Positions 1 to 7,021 of a stretch of 21,075 bases of DNA are shown here, in pieces. Position 1 is the stretch's first letter. Every line of letters starts with the position of its first letter. Source of the DNA: Pseudopedobacter sp038243635 (GTDB lineage: Bacteria > Bacteroidota > Bacteroidia > Sphingobacteriales > Sphingobacteriaceae); contig JBBSQW010000050.1 in assembly GCA_038243635.1 (NCBI GenBank), positions 1 to 21,075 of the forward strand, in the 5' to 3' direction. The position numbers were made by a program, and so were the translations under genes. The notes beneath the pieces were generated by a model. That model saw only the letters and a program-made list of their open reading frames with translations, was not told the DNA's origin and searched no databases.

Positions 1-399
1 ATTACGGACATGCCCTAAGTGCAAAGGTTTGTTGGTATTTGGTGATGAATACTCAACCATTACCTTCTCTCCATTTTTAGGCAATAAGCCAAAACTGTCC
101 GCTATTATTTCAGTCTTAAACACGGAAAGCCAATAAGCATCGCTCAAAACTAAATTTAAAAACCCCTTGATTACGTTGAAGCTTTCTATCTCTTCACAAC
201 TTTTCTGTAAATATTCACCCAGCAAGTTGGCAGTTTGCTCTGGCGATTTTTTGGTATGTTTAACAAAAGGAAAAACCACAAAAGTTGCATGGCCTTCAAA
301 TTCCTTTTTGGTTTGTTCTAAATTGATTTTATTTTCTTGCAGTGCGGTATCAAAAGTATCGGCGAAAGCCTTAACAATGGCTTGGTGTAAAAATTTCAT
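1..399 (-). CDS. argS: Arginyl-tRNA synthetase, N-terminal part (cut by window edge)
   Basis: Class I aminoacyl-tRNA synthetase that attaches arginine to tRNA-Arg in the cytosol. Only the first 133 codons are present, and the frame runs open off the left edge. Translating the minus strand from the ATG at 399-397 gives MKFLHQAIVKAF, then an Add-1-type N-terminal region, and near the edge VEYSSPNTNKPLHLGHVRN. This matches the start of the ArgRS catalytic domain: the P-N-x-N-K-P-L-H-L-G-H signature is the HIGH-type ATP-binding motif, with HLGH at residues 127-130. The reading frame is the strand opposite to the ORF at 167-412, which is a shadow. It is divergent from the deiminase-like gene at 487, with 87 bases between the two starts. 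A TATTTTTG box lies only 4 nt upstream of the ATG, so the mRNA would be almost leaderless if that box is the promoter. Confidence 0.93.
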   Translation of the reverse strand, partial: MKFLHQAIVKAFADTFDTALQENKINLEQTKKEFEGHATFVVFPFVKHTKKSPEQTANLLGEYLQKSCEEIESFNVIKGFLNLVLSDAYWLSVFKTEIIADSFGLLPKNGEKVMVEYSSPNTNKPLHLGHVRN

Positions 400-403
400 T
401 CGG

Positions 404-411
404 CAAAAATA
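404..411 (-). promoter_or_regulatory. Candidate -7 promoter element for argS
   Basis: The minus strand reads TATTTTTG, an exact match to the Bacteroidota -7 consensus TAnnTTTG. It sits 4 nt before the argS ATG. I see no good -33 TTTG at the usual distance, so this is a weak call in an AT-rich spacer. Confidence 0.3.
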
Positions 412-486
412 ATTAAAGTAAAATCATTCTGGGCTATTTAATTTTTGATTTAAATTCTAATAGCTTTGTGTCTCAAGCTTCAAAAT

Positions 487-1935
487 ATGGAAGATTCTTT
501 ACAAGGTTTCAAATTAGGTGTAAGTTCAGAAATTGGCAGGTTACGCTGTTTGTTGATTCACAGTCCGGATAGCGGATTAGAAAACATTGTACCTTCTAAG
601 GCTCAAGATTGGCTTTTTGAAGATATTGTTCATTTAGACACGGTAAGAAAAAATGAATATGATTATTACCTAAAACTGTTACTGTACTTTTTGGACCCTG
701 GAAAGGTACAAGGAAAACTCACCGACATTGATCGCTTAACAGAAAGAAACTTTTACAAACCTGCACATCAAGATTTTCATGCTTCAACAAAAGTGATTGA
801 AATTCAGCAATTACTTGCAGAAGTTTTGACCGACGAAAAGCTGAAAATGGAATTAATTTCTGCCGTTTGTGCTTTTGAACATTGCACTTATCAGTTGAAA
901 TTAAAACTGAAAGAACTATCCGCTACAAAACTTGCTGAAGTTTTCATTTCGGGAGCAATCCATAAAAACGAACTGATTTTTGCACCAATACCCAATTTCA
1001 TTTTTACCAGAGATATTGGAACAGTAATCAATCAGCATATTTTATTGAACAAACCAGCGAAAAAAGCTCGAGCTAGAGAATCTCTTTTAGCAAAGTATGT
1101 TTTTTTTTAATCATCCATTTTTCGCAAACTACCGTGAAAACATCATAGAGTTACCTGATACACTTGAACACGTTATACTTGCTGAGGAAGACGATAATTA
1201 CAGAAACACCCTAGAAGGTGGCGATGTGATGGTGGCAGCGCAAAACCACCTATTAATTGGCTGTAGTGAAAGAACATCGGCTTTAGCTATTAACGAGACC
1301 ATTAAATTATTATTTGCAAAAGATGTGGTTGAAAAGGTAACTGTAATTAAAATACCCAACAAGCGGGATTATATGCACATGGACACCGTTTTTACGCAAG
1401 TAAGAAAAAACATTTGGGTGATTTTAGAATCCATTGCCAAAGCAGATAAACGCGGCAACGGTAACCAGCCGATAGACCATTTAATACAAAATAAGCCTTT
1501 GGATAAAGTGGAGGTGACTCAGTTTACAAAAGAAAAAATTACGCAACCAAGGAAGTTTGAATCTGTAGAAGATTTATTGGATGATGTAAGTGTAAACGAT
1601 TTAAAATCAGATGAACCGACAGAATTTATTTATTCTGGTAATCAACAGTTTCCGTTTGACGCCCGTGAACAATGGACAGATTCCTGCAATTTACTCGCAA
1701 TAAAAGAAGGCGTGGTCATCGGATATGATAGAAATGATGTTACGCTCAGCATTTTTAAAGAGAAAGGTTTTTTAGTAATCCCAGTAAAAGAGCTCTTACA
1801 AAAGTTTGAAAGTGGCGAACTAAACCAGAAACACTAGAAAACACTTTTATCACAATCCCTTCAGCAGAATTATCTAGAGCCAGAGGTGGATTTCATTGTA
1901 TGAGCATGCCTATTTTGAGAGATGTTTTATCGTAG
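487..1935 (+). pseudogene. Arginine deiminase-like amidinotransferase-superfamily gene with two compensating frameshifts
   Basis: A guanidino-group-modifying enzyme (arginine deiminase/amidinotransferase fold, cytosolic) spread over two frames. Segment 1 (ATG at 487 to TAA at 1108-1110) ends in a run of nine T at 1100-1108; eight T would read through as K-Y-V-F-F-N-H-P-F-F. Segment 2 continues in the shifted frame to 1837. At 1825-1826 a CC, where CCC would be expected, returns the reading to the original frame, giving L-E-N-T-F-I-T-I-P and SRARGGFHCMSMP before TAG at 1933-1935. From 487 to 1935 is exactly 483 codons, so +1 and -1 cancel. Catalytic elements are split: E-G-G-D-V (Asp at 1223-1225) and M-H-M-D (His at 1376-1378) lie in segment 2, while the nucleophile Cys (1897-1899) lies in segment 3. 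The ATG at 487 is preferred to the upstream TTG at 466. Homopolymer sequencing errors explain this as well as real decay; transcript slippage could repair only the T9 site. Confidence 0.8.
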
Positions 1936-2110
1936 GTTATTAGATTGTTAGTTGGTTAGGTTGTTAGGACTGTTGATTGTGGCTAATTAGGTCATTAGTT
2001 TAATGGTCAGTAATCTTAGCGGATATTTGGCCTTGTCTTTAATCCTTAATCTTTGTTCTTGACTATTTAATTTTCTCATATCTCACTACTCACATCTCAA
2101 TTCTAAAAAA
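1936..2110. repeat. Low-complexity intergenic tract (TTAG-rich, then CTTTAATCC- and CTCA-rich)
   Basis: The spacer starts with imperfect TTAG/GTTAG words (GATTGTTAGTTGGTTAGG), passes through TCTTTAATCCTTAATCTTTG, and ends in CTCATATCTCACTACTCAC just before the next ATG. Similar words recur at 18630-18665 (CTTTGTTCTTTAATCCTTC), 20596-20646 (GGTTAGGTGGTTGG) and 13350-13380 (CAAATCTCAATAC before iscA). It looks like a decayed dispersed intergenic repeat and has no protein-like ORF. Confidence 0.5.
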
Positions 2111-3019
2111 ATGCAAAGCACTTCAAATATATTAATGATAAGACCTGTCGCTTTTGGTTTTAATCCACAAACAGAAGGGAATAATTTTGAGCATCGTCCG
2201 GAGCGTGGAAACGTTCATGAAAGAGCGTTGGCAGAGTTCAACGAATTTGTCAAAAAGCTTCGTTTAAACCATATAAACGTAATTGTGATTGATGACACTT
2301 TAAAACCACACACACCTGATTCTATTTTCCCTAATAATTGGGTTTCTTTTCATAAAGATGGTAGCGTTTACGTTTATCCGATTCAGGCAGAAAACCGTAG
2401 GATGGAACGTAGAGATGATATTTTGGATGTATTGAGCACTCAGTTTAATATTACAGAGATAAATGACTTGACGTTTACTGAAGACCATGATGAGTTTTTG
2501 GAAGGCACTGGCAGTATGGTTTTAGATAGAGATCATAAAATTGCTTATGCTTGTCTATCTATACGCACAAATACAAAGGTTTTGGATGTTTTTTGTAGAG
2601 AAAGCGGGTATACAGCGATTTCGTTTCATGGTGTTGATGAAAGCAAGTTGCCAATTTACCATACGAACGTAATGATGAGTGTGGCAGAAAAATTTGCAGT
2701 AATCTGCTTAGAAAGTATTCCTGATTTAGCAGAGCGAAATGACTTGATAGAAAGTTTTGCGAAAACGGAAAAGGAAGTGATTGAAATTAACTTTGAACAA
2801 ATGAACAACTTTGCAGGTAATATGTTAGAAGTTAGAAATTCCCTTAACCAAACTTTTTTGGTAATGAGTGAGGCAGCGAAAACTAGTTTACTAGCGTCTC
2901 AAATTGAACAGATTAATAAGTATGCGGAGATTTTGTCATCGCCGATATCTACCATTGAAAAAATAGGTGGTGGTAGCGCTAGGTGTATGATGGCAGAGAT
3001 TCATTTGGAAAAACGGTAG
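2111..3019 (+). CDS. ctlX: CtlX-like citrulline hydrolase (amidinotransferase superfamily)
   Basis: A 302-residue protein of the guanidine-group-modifying (amidinotransferase) fold. It matches the CtlX family, described in Francisella as hydrolysing citrulline to ornithine, CO2 and ammonia. Visible landmarks are the N-terminal substrate strand I-R-P-V-A-F-G-F-N, the acidic residue in F-L-E-G-T-G-S (E131), the catalytic His in I-Y-H-T-N-V-M-M (H184) and the nucleophile Cys in G-G-G-S-A-R-C-M-M (C292) close to the C-terminus. The triad is intact, unlike in the broken relative just upstream. The ATG at 2111 follows an A-rich stretch and no other start fits. It lies between a deiminase-like gene and an arginine decarboxylase, which supports a role in arginine/citrulline turnover. 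The family is certain; the exact substrate is inferred and could be another ureido or guanidino compound. Confidence 0.82.
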   Translation: MQSTSNILMIRPVAFGFNPQTEGNNFEHRPERGNVHERALAEFNEFVKKLRLNHINVIVIDDTLKPHTPDSIFPNNWVSFHKDGSVYVYPIQAENRRMERRDDILDVLSTQFNITEINDLTFTEDHDEFLEGTGSMVLDRDHKIAYACLSIRTNTKVLDVFCRESGYTAISFHGVDESKLPIYHTNVMMSVAEKFAVICLESIPDLAERNDLIESFAKTEKEVIEINFEQMNNFAGNMLEVRNSLNQTFLVMSEAAKTSLLASQIEQINKYAEILSSPISTIEKIGGGSARCMMAEIHLEKR

Positions 3020-3060
3020 TGCAATTACGCGTAAGGGATAGAAACGAAAATCCTTTTTTA

Positions 3061-3150
3061 TGTCATCCTGAGCGGAGTCGAAGGAGACGCAAAAAGATTG
3101 TAGTGTATAGCCCGACCCGACCAAAGAAGGGATACGTCCAAAACGGATAA
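3061..3150. repeat. Bacteroidota-type dispersed intergenic repeat
   Basis: The spacer between the ctlX-like gene and the decarboxylase holds GTCATCCTGAGCGGAGTCG, then an A-rich link and a C/G-rich segment (CCCGACCCGACC...GAAGGG). Sequences of this type recur in intergenic regions of Flavobacteria and Sphingobacteria, where their translation typically reads S-F-D-S-A-Q-D-D, as it does here on the minus strand. The C/G-rich part can form a short CCC/GGG hairpin. The composition differs clearly from the AT-rich surroundings. The minus-strand ORF over it (2936-3154) is a by-product of the repeat. Confidence 0.6.
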
Positions 3151-3225
3151 TCATAAAAATAAATTATTTACGGAACGGATATTGTAAAACTTTAACAATC
3201 CTTATATATTTTCATTATTTAATCA

Positions 3226-3233
3226 CATTTTTG
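3226..3233 (+). promoter_or_regulatory. Candidate -7 promoter element for arginine decarboxylase
   Basis: CATTTTTG differs from the Bacteroidota consensus TAnnTTTG at one base and ends 16 nt before the ATG at 3250. A TTTGC word at this distance also precedes other starts in the window (iscS, lysS, MFS gene). Confidence 0.35.
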
Positions 3234-3249
3234 CAAAAAAAATTAATAA

Positions 3250-4641
3250 ATGCAGAGCTACGAAGAATTTCTAGACCTCAGTGTTGGTTTTCCACAAGAA
3301 GGTTTTGACATTATTGATGACGAACTTTATTTCCATGATTTAAATCTGATGGAAATGATAGAAACTTACGGTACTCCACTAAGGTTTACGTACTTACCTA
3401 TCATCAGTAAAAAAATTCAGCAGGCGAAAATTCTTTTTCAAACTGCAATTATTAAAAACAATTACCGCGGAACTTATAAATATTGTTACTGCACCAAAAG
3501 TTCGCACTTTAAACACATTGTTGAAGAAGCGCTGAAAAACGATATCCACTTAGAAACATCCTCCGCATTTGACATGCCGATGATTGATGCTTTGGAGAAA
3601 AAGGGGACATTAACTAAAGACATTACAGTAATCTGTAATGGTTTTAAAACTTTCCAATACAAGCAATATTTGATTGATATGTTGCATGACGGTTTTAAAA
3701 ACATTATCCCAGTTTTAGATAATAAAGAGGAATTCAATTTATATGACGATGAAATTGAAATGGATACTCCTTGTAATTTAGGGATTAGAATTGCAGCAGA
3801 AGAACAACCAGATTCTCAGTTTTACACATCACGTTTAGGGGTAAGACTAGAGGATATTTTAGACTTTTACAATAACAAAATCGTTAAAAATCCAAATTTT
3901 AGGGTTAAACTTTTACACTTCTTTATTAACTCTGGAATATCTGACACTCCTTATTACTGGAACGAATTAGAGAAATACGTAACGCTTTATTGTAAATTCA
4001 AGAAGATAAATCCGCATTTAGATACTTTGGACATTGGCGGTGGCATGCCGTTTAAAGATTCTTTGGTTTTTGATTTCGATTATGAATACATGATTAATGA
4101 AATTGTAAAACGTATTAAAGAGATTTGTGCTGAGCATGAAGTTATTGAACCAGATATTATTACAGAGTTTGGAAAGTACACTGTTGCTGAAGCTTCGGGT
4201 ATTTTATACAAGGTTTTAGGTCGTAAACAACAGAATGACCGAGAAAAATGGTTAATGTTGGATGGTTCTTTTATTACCAACCTGCCAGATGTTTGGGCGA
4301 TGAATCAACGTTACGTGTTATTGCCCATTAACAATTGGGATAGCGAATATGAGCGTGTAAACTTGGGAGGTATTACCTGCGACGGGCAGGACTACTACAA
4401 TCAGGAAGCTCACGTAGGAAACGTATTTATGCCTAAGACACGTAAAGTTCAGTTTTTAGGTTTTTTTAACACTGGGGCTTATCAAGAAGTTTTAAGTGGT
4501 TATGGGGGAATCCATCACTGTTTGTTACCTTCTCCGAAACAGGTGATCATCCGTAGAAATAGAGATGAAACTTTTAACTACGAAGTTTTCGGTGAGGAAC
4601 AAAATAGTAAACAGGTAATGAAGATTTTGGGTTACATTTAA
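3250..4641 (+). CDS. speA: Arginine decarboxylase, PLP-dependent fold III
   Basis: Converts arginine to agmatine, the first step of one route to putrescine and spermidine; cytosolic. The protein is 463 residues, shorter than the roughly 630-residue proteobacterial SpeA, but matches the compact decarboxylase annotated as SpeA in Bacteroidota. An alanine-racemase-like barrel carries the PLP lysine in C-Y-C-T-K-S-S-H-F (K83) and the phosphate-binding loop L-D-I-G-G-G-M-P (glycines about 263-265). It also has the E-F-G-K-Y-T-V motif (from E306), the active-site cysteine in I-T-C-D-G-Q-D-Y-Y (C377) and the C-terminal F-F-N-T-G-A-Y. The ATG at 3250 is preceded by an A-rich leader and a -7-like box. 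It is followed 24 nt later by a strong terminator, so it is the last gene of the arginine group. Activity on other basic amino acids cannot be excluded. Confidence 0.86.
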   Translation: MQSYEEFLDLSVGFPQEGFDIIDDELYFHDLNLMEMIETYGTPLRFTYLPIISKKIQQAKILFQTAIIKNNYRGTYKYCYCTKSSHFKHIVEEALKNDIHLETSSAFDMPMIDALEKKGTLTKDITVICNGFKTFQYKQYLIDMLHDGFKNIIPVLDNKEEFNLYDDEIEMDTPCNLGIRIAAEEQPDSQFYTSRLGVRLEDILDFYNNKIVKNPNFRVKLLHFFINSGISDTPYYWNELEKYVTLYCKFKKINPHLDTLDIGGGMPFKDSLVFDFDYEYMINEIVKRIKEICAEHEVIEPDIITEFGKYTVAEASGILYKVLGRKQQNDREKWLMLDGSFITNLPDVWAMNQRYVLLPINNWDSEYERVNLGGITCDGQDYYNQEAHVGNVFMPKTRKVQFLGFFNTGAYQEVLSGYGGIHHCLLPSPKQVIIRRNRDETFNYEVFGEEQNSKQVMKILGYI

Positions 4642-4664
4642 GAAATTTTCCTATAAAACTTAAC

Positions 4665-4701
4665 AAAAAAGAGCTATTGAGTAAATCAATGGCTCTTTTT
4701 T
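4665..4701 (+). terminator. Rho-independent terminator after speA
   Basis: AAAAAAGAGC pairs perfectly with GCTCTTTTTT, the stem continues through TATTGA/TCAATG with one T-G wobble, and the loop is GTAAA. The flanking A and T runs make it usable on both strands. Confidence 0.9.
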
Positions 4702-4726
4702 GATCACACCGTCTTTTAGTATCTTA

Positions 4727-4978
4727 TTAGACGAGAACTTCTATATCAGATTTGCTAAAACAATAACTTGAATAAGAATATTTAAATAGTTTATTAATAA
4801 ACACGCAATTACAATTACGAGAAAACTTATTAAAAGCCTGAGCAATATTAATGTTTTGTAGTTTTAAAGATATCGGCAACAATAAATCTTCGAATCTAAA
4901 AGCAGCATATCTAGGTTTCTCTCTGCCAACACCTAAGGTATGGTTCCAGAAGGAAACAATATATTCCACCAATACCAA
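4727..4978 (-). CDS. Doubtful small ORF, unknown (83 codons)
   Basis: I do not recognise this protein. It opens with TTG at 4978, has no ATG near its start, and an in-frame stop lies a few codons upstream at 4994-4996. The peptide contains a plausible soluble stretch (K-P-R-Y-A-A-F-R-F-E-D) followed by a cysteine- and serine-rich tail (N-C-N-C-V-F, Y-S-S-Y-C-F). Codon use is AT-rich like the neighbours, so it cannot be dismissed on composition. It could be the remnant of a larger gene whose 5' part has been lost. It sits alone between two hairpins, and the speA terminator lies just beyond its 3' end. Confidence 0.2.
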   Translation of the reverse strand: MVLVEYIVSFWNHTLGVGREKPRYAAFRFEDLLLPISLKLQNINIAQAFNKFSRNCNCVFINKLFKYSYSSYCFSKSDIEVLV

Positions 4979-5239
4979 TATTGGTTGAAATATTTAACCA
5001 AAAAAAATATTTTAATGTAGTTCCCAAAAAAAACAGCCTGTATAAAAATGATTTTCACACTTAACTTAATATTGCGAAATTTTTATTTATTATAAACAAA
5101 GAGAGCTGTCTCTTAACAAAGACAGCTCCCTTTTATACCTTAAAGTTTAAAACTATTTAATTTTAACTTGAGGTATTTATTATTAAATAATGGGTATTAA
5201 GAAGACTTCCTATACGTTGACAAGTAGGAAACTAACACC
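4979..5239. other. AT-rich spacer downstream of the XRE regulator
   Basis: No gene is seen in this part of the spacer. It holds an imperfect palindrome (GGTTGAAATATTTAACC, 4983-4999), the hairpin at 5101-5134 and a small TTCCTA/TAGGAA inverted repeat (5207-5212 with 5225-5230) next to the stop of the XRE gene. Counting the doubtful ORF as non-coding, the gene-free stretch is 4702-5239. Confidence 0.5.
5101..5134. terminator. Hairpin terminator, probably for the minus-strand prmA-mpl-XRE group
   Basis: GAGCTGTCT (5103-5111) pairs perfectly with AGACAGCTC (5120-5128) around an 8-nt loop. The T run CCTTTT follows on the plus strand, but the only nearby gene ending toward it is the minus-strand XRE regulator, about 105 nt away. 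On that strand the tail is CTCTTTGTTTATAA, which is weaker. Confidence 0.6.
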
Positions 5240-5581
5240 TTAAACAAAACTTTTTGAGTTACGTATTTCTTCGTAAAGCTCGATAACTTTTTTCTGAAGA
5301 TCAATTACTTCCGTCTCTCTCTCTTGTAACTTTTTAACCGCTACTTCTAAGTCTGAAGCATTTTTAATTTCCTGCTCAGGATCGTTGTATGTTAACAATT
5401 GGACTACAGACATATCAAAAAGTGCTGAAACTTGCTCTAACCTTGACAAATTAACGTCTGTGATGCCGGTTTCTATTTTTGAAAAAGCTGGTATAGAAAT
5501 ATCAAGCTGTTTAGCAACATCTTCTTGGCTCCATCCTTTTTGATGTCTAAGTAATCTGATTTTTTTTCCTAATAATTTCAT
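5240..5581 (-). CDS. XRE-family helix-turn-helix regulator with C-terminal coiled coil
   Basis: A small DNA-binding protein of 113 residues when started at the ATG at 5581-5579 (M-K-L-L-G-K-K-I-R-L-L-R). An open extension to 5632 adds 17 residues not typical of the family, so the internal start is preferred. Residues about 5-62 form a Cro/CI-type HTH: R-L-L-R-H-Q-K-G-W-S-Q-E-D-V-A is helices 1-2, I-S-I-P-A-F-S-K-I-E-T-G the recognition helix, and L-S-R-L-E-Q-V-S-A-L-F the closing helix. Residues about 78-108 are rich in charged residues with leucine/valine heptads, a likely dimerising coiled coil. No toxin partner or phage gene is nearby. It follows mpl by 69 nt on the same strand and may share its transcript. 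Its target is unknown. Confidence 0.85.
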   Translation of the reverse strand: MKLLGKKIRLLRHQKGWSQEDVAKQLDISIPAFSKIETGITDVNLSRLEQVSALFDMSVVQLLTYNDPEQEIKNASDLEVAVKKLQERETEVIDLQKKVIELYEEIRNSKSFV

Positions 5582-5650
5582 GTTTTTTACCCTAAATTTA
5601 TACTCAATAATGTGAACGCTAACTGAGAACACACAAAACTAAACTTTTAA

Positions 5651-7018
5651 TTACTTAAAAAGAAAAGACTTTGCCAATGTAACTAAATCAATACCTCCAA
5701 AAGTTCCCGAACTCATCATTAGCAAATTACAATCTTTCATTTCAAACGTCTCAAGGTGAATTCTTAGTTCATCTGGATTGTCATAAAAGTTTAATTTTTT
5801 ATTCCCGAACGCTTTCATGACATCTTTGCCTTCAAAAGGTTTAATCTTCTTTTCAACAAAAGTTTTCTTATCAATATACACAACTGCAAAATCTGCGCCA
5901 TTAATTGTGTCTTTATATTCATTTAAGAAATCTTCGTTCAAACTACTAAAAGTATGTAATTCTATACATGCAATCAACGGCCGATCAGGAAATTGTTCTC
6001 TAACGGCGTCAACCGTGGCTTTTAATTTAGACGGGGAATGTGCGAAATCTTTAAAAACAATTTTATGTGACGTTTCACCTAAACGTTCCAATCGTTTAGC
6101 CGCTCCTTTGAAAGAACTTATTGCTTTATAAAAATCTTCATCAGAGATTCCCGCTTCCGCACAAGCTAATCTTGCAGCTGTTAAATTCAATAAATTATGT
6201 CTTCCAAAAACGTTTAACTCAATACTATCATTGCTATTTGCAGATAAGTAGGTTTTTCCGTTTTCTATCTTGTAAAGTGGCGTTTGATAAGGAATAATTT
6301 TAATAGTCCGCTTAAATTTATGTTTTGCAACTAAAGCTTCCAAAACCTCATCTTCTTTACAGTAAATTAAGGTTCCATTCTCTTCAATAGTATCTATAAA
6401 AAGGCTAAACTGTTCTTTATAATTATCAAAGGTTGGAAACACATTAATATGATCCCAAGCCACACCGCTTATGATACCCACATGCGCTTTGTAAAGATGA
6501 AATTTTGGTCTTCTATCAATCGGCGAAGCTAGATATTCATCTCCTTCGATAATAATTAATGGAGCATCAGATAATTTCACCATATTATCAAAGCCGGCTA
6601 TTTGCGCCCCAACCAAGTAATCAAACGCTTTATTATAGTAGTTTAACACATGTAAAATCATTGAAGTAATGGTTGTTTTACCATGACTCCCTCCTACTAC
6701 AATCCTTTTTTTATCAATAGATTGCTGGTAAACGTACTCTGGATAGGAGTAAATGCACAAACCTAATTCCTGCGCTTTTAATAGTTCTGGATTATCAATT
6801 CGAGCATGCATTCCTAAAATTACTGCATCAAGCTGCTTAGTAATCAACTCAGGGTGCCAACCTTCAACAACGGGCAAAATACCATGTGCTTTTAGTCTGC
6901 TCTTTGATGGCTCGTAAAAGGCATCATCAGACCCAGTAATATTAAATCCTTTTAAATGCAAAGCAATTGCTAAATTATGCATTGCGGCACCACCTACGGC
7001 TATAAAATGAACCCTCAT
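5651..7018 (-). CDS. mpl: UDP-N-acetylmuramate:L-alanyl-gamma-D-glutamyl-meso-diaminopimelate ligase
   Basis: A Mur-ligase-family enzyme that reattaches the recycled tripeptide L-Ala-gamma-D-Glu-meso-DAP to UDP-MurNAc, feeding peptidoglycan recycling in the cytosol. At 455 residues it has the usual length. The N-terminal Rossmann part reads V-H-F-I-A-V-G-G-A-A-M-H-N and G-S-D-D. The ATP-binding loop is G-G-S-H-G-K-T-T (about 109-116), followed by the central-domain signature I-I-E-G-D-E-Y and H-I-N-V-F-P. The C-terminal domain has K-D-F-A-H-S-P-S-K, the substrate-binding H-S-P-S region expected for Mpl. It lacks the MurC-type N-terminus, which separates it from MurC. It starts 3 nt after the prmA stop, so the two are almost certainly co-transcribed. 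It implies a DAP-type cell wall, as expected for Bacteroidota. Confidence 0.92.
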   Translation of the reverse strand: MRVHFIAVGGAAMHNLAIALHLKGFNITGSDDAFYEPSKSRLKAHGILPVVEGWHPELITKQLDAVILGMHARIDNPELLKAQELGLCIYSYPEYVYQQSIDKKRIVVGGSHGKTTITSMILHVLNYYNKAFDYLVGAQIAGFDNMVKLSDAPLIIIEGDEYLASPIDRRPKFHLYKAHVGIISGVAWDHINVFPTFDNYKEQFSLFIDTIEENGTLIYCKEDEVLEALVAKHKFKRTIKIIPYQTPLYKIENGKTYLSANSNDSIELNVFGRHNLLNLTAARLACAEAGISDEDFYKAISSFKGAAKRLERLGETSHKIVFKDFAHSPSKLKATVDAVREQFPDRPLIACIELHTFSSLNEDFLNEYKDTINGADFAVVYIDKKTFVEKKIKPFEGKDVMKAFGNKKLNFYDNPDELRIHLETFEMKDCNLLMMSSGTFGGIDLVTLAKSFLFK

Positions 7019-7021
7019 GTT

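Noticed and set aside
167..412. Plus-strand ORF at the left end
   Set aside because: It is the antisense shadow of argS, whose minus-strand translation carries the clear HLGH motif and conserved context.
2936..3154. Minus-strand ORF with S-F-D-S-A-Q-D-D
   Set aside because: That peptide comes from translating the dispersed intergenic repeat and the 3' end of the CtlX-like gene; it is not a gene.
5240..5581. XRE regulator considered as an antitoxin or phage repressor
   Set aside because: No toxin-sized partner, phage gene or integrase is nearby; the neighbours are mpl and an AT-rich spacer.
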